Source: Blastococcus sp. CT_GayMR16 (GTDB taxonomy: Bacteria; Actinomycetota; Actinomycetes; Mycobacteriales; Geodermatophilaceae). Taken from it: DNA of 64,000 nt. The notes beneath the pieces were generated by a model. The model searched no databases, was not told the origin of the DNA, and saw only the letters and a list, made by a program, of their open reading frames with translations. Location of the stretch: the NCBI RefSeq assembly GCF_004570875.1, contig NZ_SPQK01000002.1:248001-312000 (forward strand), given 5' to 3'. Below, in pieces: positions 10,012-17,899 of this stretch (positions are counted from its first letter, which is position 1; each line of letters starts with the position of its first letter). A program made the translations under genes and the position numbers.

Positions 10012-10523
10012 CCCCCATCCGCCGGCGCGACCTCGTCGTCCTGACCGCCGGTCTCGCCGTCGCGTCCTGGCTGCTGGTGCGCGCCTACTACGGGGAGCTC
10101 CCTCGGCTGGACTGGTGGCTGCCCCTCCCGCTGGCGGTGCTCGCCGTCGCGGAGGCGTTCGGTGCCCGGACGCTCCGCATCCGGCTCACTGCGCTCCGCG
10201 AAGCCCGGGCCGCCCACATCCGTGGCGGTGCCAAGCCGCCGACCGGACCGGTGCGGCCGGTGGAGCCGATGCTGGTTGCCCGCCTGGCCGTGCTCGCCCA
10301 GGCCAGCGCCTACGTGGGCGCGGTCTTCACCGGCATCTGGATCGGGGTGCTGATCCACGTCGCGCCGGCGCTCCGGCGCCTCCAGGCCGCGGGGTCGGAC
10401 ACCGTCACCGCCTCGGTGGGCATCGTCTGCTCCGCCGCGCTGGTGGCTGCCGCCCTGTGGCTGGAGTCGGTCTGCCGCGTTCCACCCGAGGACAGCGATC
10501 CCACCGAGGGCGTCTCCGCCTGA
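10008..10523 (+). CDS. DUF3180 membrane protein
   Basis: This 171-residue protein of unknown function has about four hydrophobic helices: LVVLTAGLAVASWLLV, WWLPLPLAVLAVAEAF, LAVLAQASAYVGAVFTGIWI and VTASVGIVCSAALVAAALWL. The predicted start is TTG, overlapping the folK stop by 4 bp; no ATG or GTG gives a full first helix. The family sits at the end of the folate operon in mycobacteria (position of Rv3605c), so an envelope or operon-linked role is likely, but no activity is known to me. The last gene before the operon-end repeat copy at 10559. Confidence 0.85.
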   Translation: MTPIRRRDLVVLTAGLAVASWLLVRAYYGELPRLDWWLPLPLAVLAVAEAFGARTLRIRLTALREARAAHIRGGAKPPTGPVRPVEPMLVARLAVLAQASAYVGAVFTGIWIGVLIHVAPALRRLQAAGSDTVTASVGIVCSAALVAAALWLESVCRVPPEDSDPTEGVSA

Positions 10524-10558
10524 AGTTCGCCGTGGACCCGGTGCGGGGCCGGAGGCTA

Positions 10559-10660
10559 TGACACTGTCGTCCTCCGGACGACACCGCGGCCAGGAGCCGT
10601 CCCCCTGCTGCGCTGAGCGTGTCCGTCGCGCCTTCGCGGGACCCTCCGGGCCCCACTCGG
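10559..10660 (+). repeat. Dispersed intergenic element, copy B
   Basis: This element lies between DUF3180 and the convergent ATPase gene. It begins TGACACTGTCG, forms a hairpin at 10566-10582 (GTCGTCC-TCC-GGACGAC), has GCGGCCAGGAGCCGTCCCC at 10586-10604 identical to copy A, then CGCTGAGC, GTCCGTCGC and GGGACCCTCCGGGCCCCACTC. Compared with copy A, the hairpin stem bases change in pairs while the TCC loop is kept, which supports a conserved RNA or DNA structure. The hairpin head is also a plausible terminator for the folate operon. Confidence 0.65.
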
Positions 10661-10669
10661 CGCGACAGA

Positions 10670-11863
10670 TCACACCGAGCCGGCGGTCTCGGGGACGGTG
10701 CCTTCCACGGATCGGCGAAGTGCTGCGTGCAGGGAGTCCGGGGTGAGGACGCCGAGGAACCGGTCCCCGTCGAGCACCGCGACCCAGCCCGCCTCCTCCT
10801 GGAGCATCACGGCCATCGCCGTCTTCAGCGACGCGTCCACCGGCACCCAGGCCTCCATGCGCCGGGCGGCGGAGCCGACGGTGCCGCCCCCGGTGGCCCG
10901 ATCGGCCGACAGCCACCCGTGCAGGTTCTCCGCATCGTCGAGGACGACGGCCCAGCGGGCGCCCGACCGCTCCATCGCCGCCCGCGCGTCGGCAACGCCG
11001 TCGCGGACGTGCACGACGGGCGGCCGCTCCAGGTCGGCGGTGTCGATGCCGGTCACCGCCAGCCGCTTGAGCCCGCGGTCGGAGCCGACGAAGTCGGCGA
11101 CGAAGGCGTTGGCCGGCCGGCCCAGGAGGTCGGCAGGCGTGGCGAACTGCTCCACGTGCCCGCCCTGGCTCATCACGGCGATGCGATCGCCGATCCGCAC
11201 GGCCTCCTCGATGTCGTGGGTGACGAAGACGATGGTCTTGCGCACGGTCTCCTGCAGCCGCAGGAACTCCGACTGCAGGCGCTCACGGACGACGGGGTCG
11301 ACGGCGGAGAACGGTTCGTCCATCAGGAGCACCGCGGGGTCGGCGGCGAGTGCGCGCGCGACGCCGGCGCGCTGGCGCTGACCGCCCGACAGCTGCGCGG
11401 GATAGCGGTCGGCATGCAGCGCCGGGTCGAGGCCGACGATGTCCATGAGCTCGTCGACCCGGCTCTGGATCCGCGACTTGCTCCACCCGAGGAGTCTCGG
11501 GACCGTGCCGATGTTGGTGCGCACCGTCTGGTGCGGGAACAGCCCGATGCTCTGGATGACGTAGCCGATGCGGCGGCGCAGCTGATCGGGATCCACGCGG
11601 GTGACGTCCTCGCCGTCGAGCAGGATCCGCCCGGTGGAGGGCTCGATCAGCCGGTTGATCATCTTCATCGTCGTCGTCTTGCCGCACCCGGACGGGCCGA
11701 CCAGGACGGTGAGCTCCCCGGCGGCGAAGGTGAGGTCGAGCTCGGCGACGCCCACGGTCCCGTCGGCGTAGACCTTGCTGACGCCCTCCAGGCGGATCTC
11801 GGCGGCCCCGCCCGTGCCGATCGGTGCGCTGGCTGATCCGGTCGACTGCGCAGTAGCGTCCAC
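10670..11863 (-). CDS. Glycine betaine/choline-type ABC transporter ATP-binding protein (OpuCA/ProV family)
   Basis: This is the ATPase of a quaternary-amine importer. It has Walker A VGPSGCGKTTT, Q-loop YVIQSIGLFPHQTV (a family hallmark), signature AQLSGGQRQRAGVARAL, Walker B VLLMDEPFSAVD and H-loop VTHD. After about residue 240 come CBS-like segments (ARWAVVLDD..., AGWVAVLDGDRFLGVLTPDSL); CBS modules in OpuA/OpuC ATPases sense ionic strength. The GTG start has AGGAGG 8 nt upstream. The gene is divergent from the two permease genes with only 26 bp between the start codons, unlike the usual co-directional order. Confidence 0.92.
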   Translation of the reverse strand: MDATAQSTGSASAPIGTGGAAEIRLEGVSKVYADGTVGVAELDLTFAAGELTVLVGPSGCGKTTTMKMINRLIEPSTGRILLDGEDVTRVDPDQLRRRIGYVIQSIGLFPHQTVRTNIGTVPRLLGWSKSRIQSRVDELMDIVGLDPALHADRYPAQLSGGQRQRAGVARALAADPAVLLMDEPFSAVDPVVRERLQSEFLRLQETVRKTIVFVTHDIEEAVRIGDRIAVMSQGGHVEQFATPADLLGRPANAFVADFVGSDRGLKRLAVTGIDTADLERPPVVHVRDGVADARAAMERSGARWAVVLDDAENLHGWLSADRATGGGTVGSAARRMEAWVPVDASLKTAMAVMLQEEAGWVAVLDGDRFLGVLTPDSLHAALRRSVEGTVPETAGSV

Positions 11864-11889
11864 GGGGTGGCCCTCCTGGAAAGCGCCCG

Positions 11890-12597
11890 GTGAGCGCGGG
11901 TTCGAGTCCGTCCGGCGGCGTGACGCTCGCGGTGGACGCGGCGCCGAACCCCTGGTTCGACCCTTCCTACGTGATCGACAACTGGGACACCATTCTGCGT
12001 TACCTCACTGAGCACGTGCGGCTCACCGTCTCCGCCGTCGTCCTCGGTGCCCTGATCGCATTGCCGCTGGCGCTCCTGGCCCGCCGCAGCCGCTTCCTCG
12101 CCGGCCCCGTCCTCGGCCTGTCGACGGTGATCTACACGATCCCGTCGCTGGCCATGTTCGCCTTCATCTTCCCGTTCACGGGGCTGTCGTCGAACACCGT
12201 GCTCATCGGGCTGGTGGCGTACTCGCTGGTCATCCTCGTGCGGAACTTCCTCGCCGGGCTGCAGGGCGTCCCCGACGACGTCCGTGAGGCCGGCCGGGCC
12301 ATGGGCTACGGGAACCTGCGCCTGTTCTGGCAGATCGACCTGCCGCTCGCGCTGCCCGCCTTCATGGCCGGGCTGCGGATCGCGACCGTCTCCACCGTCG
12401 CCCTCACGACCGTCGGCGTCCTCGTCGGGCACGGCGGCCTCGGCCAGCTGATCACCGGCGGCTTCAACGCGAACTTCTACCGCGCCGAGATCGTCACCGG
12501 CGCCCTCGGCTGCGTGCTCCTGGCGCTGGTGGCCGATGTGCTGCTGGCCGGCGTCGAGCGGCTGCTCACCCCCTGGGCGCGGCTGGTGCGGGCATGA
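11890..12597 (+). CDS. ABC transporter permease, betaine type (ProW/OpuCB family)
   Basis: This 235-residue permease has about five to six helices and the binding-protein-dependent inner-membrane signature, REAGRAMGYGNLRLFWQIDLPLALP (EAA loop, which contacts the ATPase). IYTIPSLAMFAFIFP is typical of this subfamily. The GTG start at 11890 has a weak GGAAAG upstream. It overlaps the next permease gene by 4 bp, so the two probably form a heterodimeric channel. The ATPase lies divergently upstream and the binding protein 147 bp downstream of the second permease. Confidence 0.9.
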   Translation: MSAGSSPSGGVTLAVDAAPNPWFDPSYVIDNWDTILRYLTEHVRLTVSAVVLGALIALPLALLARRSRFLAGPVLGLSTVIYTIPSLAMFAFIFPFTGLSSNTVLIGLVAYSLVILVRNFLAGLQGVPDDVREAGRAMGYGNLRLFWQIDLPLALPAFMAGLRIATVSTVALTTVGVLVGHGGLGQLITGGFNANFYRAEIVTGALGCVLLALVADVLLAGVERLLTPWARLVRA

Positions 12598-13328
12598 ACG
12601 CATTCGGGGACGCGTGGATCTACCTCAACGATCCGTTCAACTGGACCCGCGACAACGGGATCCTGGACCTCCTGGTCCAGCACCTCACGATCTCCGCGGT
12701 CGCGGTCCTCGCCGCCCTGCTGTTCGCCCTCCCGCTCGGCATCGCGCTGGGCACCTCCGGCCGCGGGGGCGGCGTCGTCGTCGTCCTGTCCAACGTGAGT
12801 CGCGCCATCCCGACGCTGGCGCTGCTCACCCTGTTCGCCGTCAGCCCGATCGGCTTCGGCCCACGGGCCACCACGATCGCGCTGGCCGTCTTCGCGTTCC
12901 CGCCGATCCTCACCAACACGTTCGTCGGCTTCCGCGGGGTCGACGCCGACGTCCGCGAGGCAGCCCGCGCCATGGGCCTGAGCCGGGGGCAGGTGATCCG
13001 CCGGGTCGACCTGCCGCTCGCGCTGCCGCTGGTCATGACCGGGGTGCGCACCTCGGCGGTCCAGGTCGTGGCGACGGCGTCCCTGGCCGCACTCGTCGCA
13101 GGAGGGGGGCTCGGCCGGATCGTGGCCCTCGGCTTCGGCCAGCAGGACTACGGCCAGATGATCGCCGGAGCGATCCTCATCGCCGCCCTCGCCCTGCTCA
13201 CCGAGCTGGCCCTCGTGCTCGTCACCTGGGCCGTCACGCCGGGGCCTCGCGTCTTCCCCTTCCTGCGGCCCCGCACCCGTCCCGTGGGAACCGAGCCCGA
13301 GCCGGTGGCCGCCGGGATGCCGCTGTGA
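12594..13328 (+). CDS. ABC transporter permease, betaine type (second subunit)
   Basis: This 244-residue protein is homologous to the preceding permease. The EAA loop is REAARAMGLSRGQVIRRVDL, and SRAIPTLALLTLFAV corresponds to the first permease's IPSLAMF region. Multiple hydrophobic helices span residues 25-220; the C-terminal 25 residues are Pro-rich and hydrophilic. The ATG overlaps the first permease stop (ATGA). Two non-identical permeases plus one ATPase and one lipoprotein match the OpuC layout. Substrate (betaine, choline, carnitine, ectoine or similar) is not decided by sequence. Confidence 0.9.
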   Translation: MNAFGDAWIYLNDPFNWTRDNGILDLLVQHLTISAVAVLAALLFALPLGIALGTSGRGGGVVVVLSNVSRAIPTLALLTLFAVSPIGFGPRATTIALAVFAFPPILTNTFVGFRGVDADVREAARAMGLSRGQVIRRVDLPLALPLVMTGVRTSAVQVVATASLAALVAGGGLGRIVALGFGQQDYGQMIAGAILIAALALLTELALVLVTWAVTPGPRVFPFLRPRTRPVGTEPEPVAAGMPL

Positions 13329-13372
13329 GCGCCGTCCTCCGGTAACGAAAGCGCAACCCCTGCCCAACTGGA

Positions 13373-13387
13373 TTGCATTGCGTGCAA
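13373..13387. promoter_or_regulatory. Possible operator, TTGCA-N5-TGCAA dyad
   Basis: A perfect 5-bp inverted repeat, TTGCATTGCGTGCAA, lies in the 147-bp gap before the binding-protein gene, in a locally less GC-rich stretch. Its size is typical of a dimeric repressor site. No regulator gene is adjacent, and only one copy was noticed. Confidence 0.3.
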
Positions 13388-13475
13388 CGGAGGGGTTCGA
13401 TCAAGGCGCGGGAGTCCTCTCGCCAGACACGCGTCGCGGCCGCACGGCCGCACGGGACACAGAAGGCGGGCAGTC

Positions 13476-14471
13476 ATGCGCGCGCGATTCCGGTTCATTG
13501 CTCCACTTGCGATCGCAGTCGCGCTGACCGCGGCGTGCGGGGAGTCGGGCTCCTCGGGCACCGGGGGTGACAGCGACAGCAGCGCGGCGTCCGGTGAGAC
13601 CTGCGCGCCGGTCGCCGGCGACCAGCTCGTCGTCCTCGAGGACGACAAGCACCTGCAGAACGCCGACAACGTCATCCCGGCCGTGAACGCCCAGACCGCG
13701 AACAGCCAGCCTGCGCTGCTCCCGGCCCTCAACGCCGTATCGGGGGCACTCACCACCGACGACCTCGTCGAGATGAACGCGGCCGTGGACGTCGACCGGC
13801 AGAGCGCCGAGGACGTCGCCGCCGCCTGGGTCGAGGAGAGCGGCGTCGCCGACGGGCTGGAGCAGGGCAGCGGAGCGATCGCCGTCGGCGGCGCGGGCTT
13901 CACCGAGTCCACCGTCCTGGCCAACGTCTACGCCGACGTCCTGACGGCGGCCGGCTTCGACGCCTCGGTCCGCGAGGTGGGCAGCCGCGAGCTCTACCTC
14001 GAGGCGCTCAAGGGCGGCACGGAGATCCAGGCCTTCCCGGAGTACCTCGCCACCGTCACCGAGTTCCTCGAGGGTGACGACGCCACGCAGGTCGCCAGCG
14101 GGGACGTCGACGAGACCCTCACCGCGCTCGAGCCGCTGGCACAGGCCGCGGGGCTGGCCTTCGGTGAGCCGTCCGACGCCGTCGACCAGAACGCCTTCGC
14201 CGTCACCACGGCCTTCGCAGACAAGGTGGGCGTCGAGACGCTCTCGGAGCTGGCCGAGGCCTGCAGCGACGGGTCGCTGGTCCTGGGCGGTCCGGCCGAG
14301 TGCCCCGAGCGCCCGTTCTGCCAGCCGGGTCTCGAGGAGACCTACGGCCTGAAGTTCGCCGACTTCCAGGAGTACGGCGACACCGGCGGCCCGCTCACCA
14401 AGGCCGCCATCCAGCAGGGCGAGGTCTCGATGGGGCTGGTCTTCAGCTCCGACGGCGCGCTCGCGCAGTAG
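13476..14471 (+). CDS. Quaternary-amine ABC transporter substrate-binding lipoprotein, circularly permuted OpuAC domain
   Basis: A signal peptide ends in lipobox LTAAC (lipidated Cys21), followed by a Gly/Ser linker. Residues 49-124 (LVVLEDDKHL, VIPAVN, LLPALNAVSGALTTDDLVEMN) match the part that is normally the C-terminal end of OpuCC/ProX proteins. The normal N-terminal part (IAVGGAGFTEST, then REVGSRELYLEALKGG and FPEYLATVTEFL) starts only at residue 135. The protein ends at GLVFSSDGALAQ, exactly where the canonical order would continue into LVVLEDDK. This looks like a clean circular permutation. It is exported, membrane-tethered and presumably feeds the permeases upstream. Confidence 0.88.
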   Translation: MRARFRFIAPLAIAVALTAACGESGSSGTGGDSDSSAASGETCAPVAGDQLVVLEDDKHLQNADNVIPAVNAQTANSQPALLPALNAVSGALTTDDLVEMNAAVDVDRQSAEDVAAAWVEESGVADGLEQGSGAIAVGGAGFTESTVLANVYADVLTAAGFDASVREVGSRELYLEALKGGTEIQAFPEYLATVTEFLEGDDATQVASGDVDETLTALEPLAQAAGLAFGEPSDAVDQNAFAVTTAFADKVGVETLSELAEACSDGSLVLGGPAECPERPFCQPGLEETYGLKFADFQEYGDTGGPLTKAAIQQGEVSMGLVFSSDGALAQ

Positions 14472-14476
14472 GAGGA

Positions 14477-14509
14477 CCACCCCTCCCGAGCTCGGCGCGG
14501 GAGGGGTGG
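14477..14509. terminator. Bidirectional terminator
   Basis: An 11-bp perfect stem (CCACCCCTCCC with GGGAGGGGTGG) and an 11-nt loop lie between the binding-protein gene and the convergent DUF1684 gene, 5 bp past the binding-protein stop. It can serve both genes. Confidence 0.75.
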
Positions 14510-14519
14510 AGGGTGGCCG

Positions 14520-15125
14520 TCAGTAGTAGCCGCCGGGGGGCAATTGCTCCCCGGCGGCTACCTGCGTCGCCAGCCGGTTGCCCTCCGGGGCCAACGGGCA
14601 CGACCAGCGCGGGTCGTAGGTGCACGACGGGTGGTAGGCGAAGTTCAGGTCCACGACCAGCCGGCCACCGGTCCCGCCCAGGTCGGCGCCCTTGACCGTG
14701 TCCAGCAGGTAGCGGCCGCCGCCGTACGTCGTTCCGCCCGCACTGCCGTCGCGCAACGGGAGGAAGACGCCGCCGCCGTAGCTGCCCAGCCACCACACGT
14801 CCAGCCGCCCCACATCGCCGAGCTGTACCGCGCCGATCCGGTCGAAGGGCACCACGCCGTCGGTGGCGGTGGGCACCTCGAGCCGCTGGGCTTCGGCCGG
14901 CTCCACGACGACGTCGAACCGCAGGGCAGGGTCGTACGGCGCGAACGGCAGACCGCGGAAGGCCTCCCGGGCCGCCTCGTCCAACGGCGAGTGTGGGTGT
15001 GTGGCGAACAACTCGTCGCGACCGTCGCGCCAGGTGCGCCAGCCGGACTCCGGGTCGCTCGCGCGCCGTGCGCCGGCGTAGAGGGCGCTCACCCGGCGGC
15101 GCCAGTCGAGCAGCGTCAGCGTCAT
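14520..15125 (-). CDS. DUF1684 protein
   Basis: This 201-residue soluble protein has the family's C-terminal signature, DLNFAYHPSCTYDPRWSCPLA with AP-GNRL after it; the Cys, His and Asp residues are conserved but the activity is unknown to me. An upstream YGGGRYLLDTVKG segment is also typical. There is no signal peptide. ATG 15125 follows a weak CAGAGT box 6 nt away, perhaps leaderless. The gene is convergent with the transporter and divergent from the DUF6779 gene. Confidence 0.85.
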   Translation of the reverse strand: MTLTLLDWRRRVSALYAGARRASDPESGWRTWRDGRDELFATHPHSPLDEAAREAFRGLPFAPYDPALRFDVVVEPAEAQRLEVPTATDGVVPFDRIGAVQLGDVGRLDVWWLGSYGGGVFLPLRDGSAGGTTYGGGRYLLDTVKGADLGGTGGRLVVDLNFAYHPSCTYDPRWSCPLAPEGNRLATQVAAGEQLPPGGYY

Positions 15126-15216
15126 GCGGCCACTCTGGCAGCAGTCCGGTCACGACGCGGCTGCGACCTCGGTGATCGACCGCGCACGGAGAGCTTCCGC
15201 CGCTAGGCTGGGGTCC

Positions 15217-16842
15217 ATGCCCCGCCGTGAGGACGACGACGTCGCCCCCCGGCCCGGCGGCTTCAGCACCCCGGCGCTGACCCTCGTCGGCGGGTTCGCC
15301 CTCGCCGCCGCAGCCACCCTCGCGGTCTTCCTGACCGACAACCCCCAGTACCTCCGGATCGCCGTCGTGGCGGTGGCCTGGGCCTTCGTTCTGGCCGCCT
15401 TCGCCGCAGGTCGCCGCGGCACCGACCGGGCGGCCGCCGCGGCCCGGGAGCTGGAGCTGCGCCGCGCCTACGAACTCGAGCTCGAGCGGGAGGTCGCCGC
15501 CCGGCACGAGTACGAGCTGGAGCTGGAGAACGAGCTCCGCCGCGAGACCGAGGACTCGATGCGCTACGAGCTCGACGCGCTGCGCGGGGACATCGCCGCG
15601 CTGGCGAGCCTGCGTGACGAGGTCGCCCGGGTGTCCGAGCTGCGCGGTGACCTCGCGGCGCTGACCTCGCTGCGCGACGAGGTGGCGCGGGTCGCCGCGC
15701 TGCGGGACGACGTCGCCTCGCTGAACTCGCTGCACGAGGAACTGGGCCAGCTGGCCGATCTGCGCGCCGACATGGGCCGCCTCCGCGCCGAGCTCACCGA
15801 GCAGCTCTCCAGCGAGATGCTGGTCGAGCGCATCGTCATGCGGACCCAGGCCAGCCGGATGCCGGTCGACCAGGGCCGGCTCGACGCCCCGTCCCGCGCC
15901 CTGGAGGGGACGTCGAGCTGGGCCGACGACGTCCCGCCCCGTGAGCTCACCGGGGGATGGCCGGCGGTCCGCCTCGACGAGCCCCGCGGGACCCAGCAGT
16001 TCGAGCAGGTACGGGTCGAGCGCGCCGGACCGCCCCCGCCGGTGCCGGTCCCGACCTCCGCCGGCTCCTGGCGTACCCCGGACCGGGAGGCCGAGCATCG
16101 CCCGTGGGATGCCCCGCTGCCGGTCCCGCCGTGGGAGACCCCCGTCGTCCCGCCCACGGCGACGTTCCCGGCCGCGGCCCCGCCGTGGGAGACGCCTGTC
16201 GTCCCGCCCACGGCGACGTTCGCCGCTGCCGCCCCGGCGTTCACCCCGCCGCCGGTTCGGGACGAGCCCGTCGGCCCGCACCTCTGGACCACGATCGCCC
16301 GGCACGAGGAGGGCGCGCACGCCGGCCGGCACGGTGCGCACGAGAGCCCCGCGGCGCCGCCGACGTCGGCCTTCCCGATGTCGCCCTCGTACCGGGCCGC
16401 CGACGTCGCCCCCGCTCGTCCGGCCGTCCCGCCGCCGACCACGCTCACGCCGCCGCCGGTCGAGCCGCTGCCGTCGCCCCTGGAGTGGCTGGCCGCGCGT
16501 TCGCAGCTGGACCCGCAGACGTCGCCGTCGCAGCGGCCGGTGCCGCACCGCCGCCGCCGGGACGACGGCCTCTCCGCGGACCCGGTCGATCCCGCGGCCG
16601 CCCCGACCATGCAGCGGCCCGCCGTCCCTCGCGCGAAGCCTGGCCTGCGGATCGACGACCGCGGGGGATACCGCGTCGCCGTCCGCGAGGAACCGGACGA
16701 GCCCACGACGCAGGACACCCGGCTGGCCGAGATCCTGGCCGAGAACGGCGTCACCCCGGCCCCCGGTGGGCGCCGGCGCCGCCGCTACCGCGACGAGGAC
16801 GAGCCCGACGACGTCCTGGCCCGGGTGCTCGGCCGGAACTGA
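15217..16842 (+). CDS. DUF6779-type membrane protein with coiled coil and Pro-rich tail
   Basis: The 541 residues show three regions. Residues 1-70 hold two hydrophobic helices (LTLVGGFALAAAATLAVFL and IAVVAVAWAFVLAAFAAG), which resemble the DUF6779 domain. Residues about 75-215 are a charged coiled coil with an approximate repeat of L-SLRDEVARV/ALRDDVASL units. The remainder is Pro/Ala-rich and low complexity, including a near-perfect duplication of PPWETPVVPPTATF. The ATG at 15217 has TAGGCT 7 nt upstream, so the transcript is probably leaderless. Possibly a cell-envelope or division-associated scaffold, but this is a guess. Confidence 0.8.
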   Translation: MPRREDDDVAPRPGGFSTPALTLVGGFALAAAATLAVFLTDNPQYLRIAVVAVAWAFVLAAFAAGRRGTDRAAAAARELELRRAYELELEREVAARHEYELELENELRRETEDSMRYELDALRGDIAALASLRDEVARVSELRGDLAALTSLRDEVARVAALRDDVASLNSLHEELGQLADLRADMGRLRAELTEQLSSEMLVERIVMRTQASRMPVDQGRLDAPSRALEGTSSWADDVPPRELTGGWPAVRLDEPRGTQQFEQVRVERAGPPPPVPVPTSAGSWRTPDREAEHRPWDAPLPVPPWETPVVPPTATFPAAAPPWETPVVPPTATFAAAAPAFTPPPVRDEPVGPHLWTTIARHEEGAHAGRHGAHESPAAPPTSAFPMSPSYRAADVAPARPAVPPPTTLTPPPVEPLPSPLEWLAARSQLDPQTSPSQRPVPHRRRRDDGLSADPVDPAAAPTMQRPAVPRAKPGLRIDDRGGYRVAVREEPDEPTTQDTRLAEILAENGVTPAPGGRRRRRYRDEDEPDDVLARVLGRN

Positions 16843-16844
16843 GC

Positions 16845-17594
16845 TCAGCGACCGACGGAGAGCCGTCCGCCGTCGAGCACCAGCGTCTGACCGGTGACCC
16901 AGCCGGCGCCATCGCCGAGCAGGTAGGCCGCGGCCTCGCCGATGTCCTCCGGCACCCCCAGCCGGCCGGCCGGGTAGCCGGCAGCCACCTCCTCCTCGCG
17001 GCCCTCGTACAGCGCCTCGGCGAACCGGGTCTTCACCACGGCCGGTGCAACCGCGTTGACGCGCACCCTCGGTCCGAGTTCGACGGCGAGCTGGGTGGTG
17101 AGATTGATGACGGCGGCCTTGCTCACCCCGTACGCGCCGATGTTCTCCGACGAGCGCAGACCGGCCACCGAGGCGACGAACAGGACCGACCCGCCGTGCT
17201 CGGCCATCCAGGCCCGCCACGCCTCCTGCACCAGACCGAGGGAGGAGACGACGTTGGTGTCGAGGATCTTGCGGAAGGCGCCGAGGTCCAGGTCGACCAT
17301 CGGTCCGTAGACGGGGTTCACGCCGACGTTGCCCACCAGCATGTCCAGGCTGCCGAAGGTGTCGACCGCCGTCCGGACCGCCTCGGCCCGGTGCGCGGCG
17401 TCGCCCGCGTTGCCCGCGACCGCGACCGCCGCCGACGGTCCGCCCAGCGACTCGACCGCCGCCGCCAGCGCCTCGGGCTTGCGCGCGGTCAGGACGACCC
17501 GCGCCCCCCGGTCCACCAGGCTCTGCGCGATCGCCAGCCCGATGCCACGGCTGCCGCCGGTCACCAGGGCGGTCCGCCCATCCATCGTCCCCAC
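16845..17594 (-). CDS. SDR-family oxidoreductase
   Basis: This is a classical short-chain dehydrogenase/reductase: TGGSRGIGLAIA (cofactor loop), NVGVNPVYG (NNAG-like motif), catalytic Ser in VASVAGL, then YGVSKAA giving the Y-x3-K pair, and the C-terminal GDGAGWVTGQTLVLDGG. NAD(P)-dependent; the substrate is unknown. The GTG at 17594 was chosen because AGGAG lies 6 nt upstream; an ATG three codons later has poor spacing. The stop is 3 bp from the convergent DUF6779 stop. Confidence 0.9.
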   Translation of the reverse strand: MGTMDGRTALVTGGSRGIGLAIAQSLVDRGARVVLTARKPEALAAAVESLGGPSAAVAVAGNAGDAAHRAEAVRTAVDTFGSLDMLVGNVGVNPVYGPMVDLDLGAFRKILDTNVVSSLGLVQEAWRAWMAEHGGSVLFVASVAGLRSSENIGAYGVSKAAVINLTTQLAVELGPRVRVNAVAPAVVKTRFAEALYEGREEEVAAGYPAGRLGVPEDIGEAAAYLLGDGAGWVTGQTLVLDGGRLSVGR

Positions 17595-17899
17595 GCTGTG
17601 CTCCTGTCCTCGCCCGATGCGTCACGTCCACGGTAGGGGCGGCGCGACCACCCCGATCGGGGGGTTTCCCGAGGTCGGGTGAGCGACGCCACAGGCGTCA
17701 GACGTTGCGGGGCGCCCGGAGCGGTCACACACTCGCCTTCGGCGGTCAACCTGCGCGACACATCCGGTTGCAGCGGGACGGCGCCATCGCAACACAGCTC
17801 TACCGCGCGACCGCACCACCAGCACGACAGTGACCCACGACGGCGTGGGCCACTCCCGACGTCCGGTACCCGACAGGGACTGGAACGAGAGGTGCATCG
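17595..17899. other. Intergenic region, no gene seen
   Basis: This 305-bp divergent gap lies between the SDR gene and the DUF2520 gene. It contains small palindromes, CCCCGATCGGGG at 17651-17662 and GACGCC-ACA-GGCGTC at 17685-17699, which could be regulatory. No ORF here has a recognisable product, Shine-Dalgarno or homologue known to me. It presumably holds the promoters of both flanking operons. Confidence 0.4.

Noticed and set aside
14443-17631. 1062-residue minus-strand reading frame across several genes
   Set aside because: It runs antisense to, or in another frame of, the DUF1684, DUF6779 and SDR genes and has low-complexity Arg/Gly/Ala composition, the usual shadow of GC-rich coding DNA.
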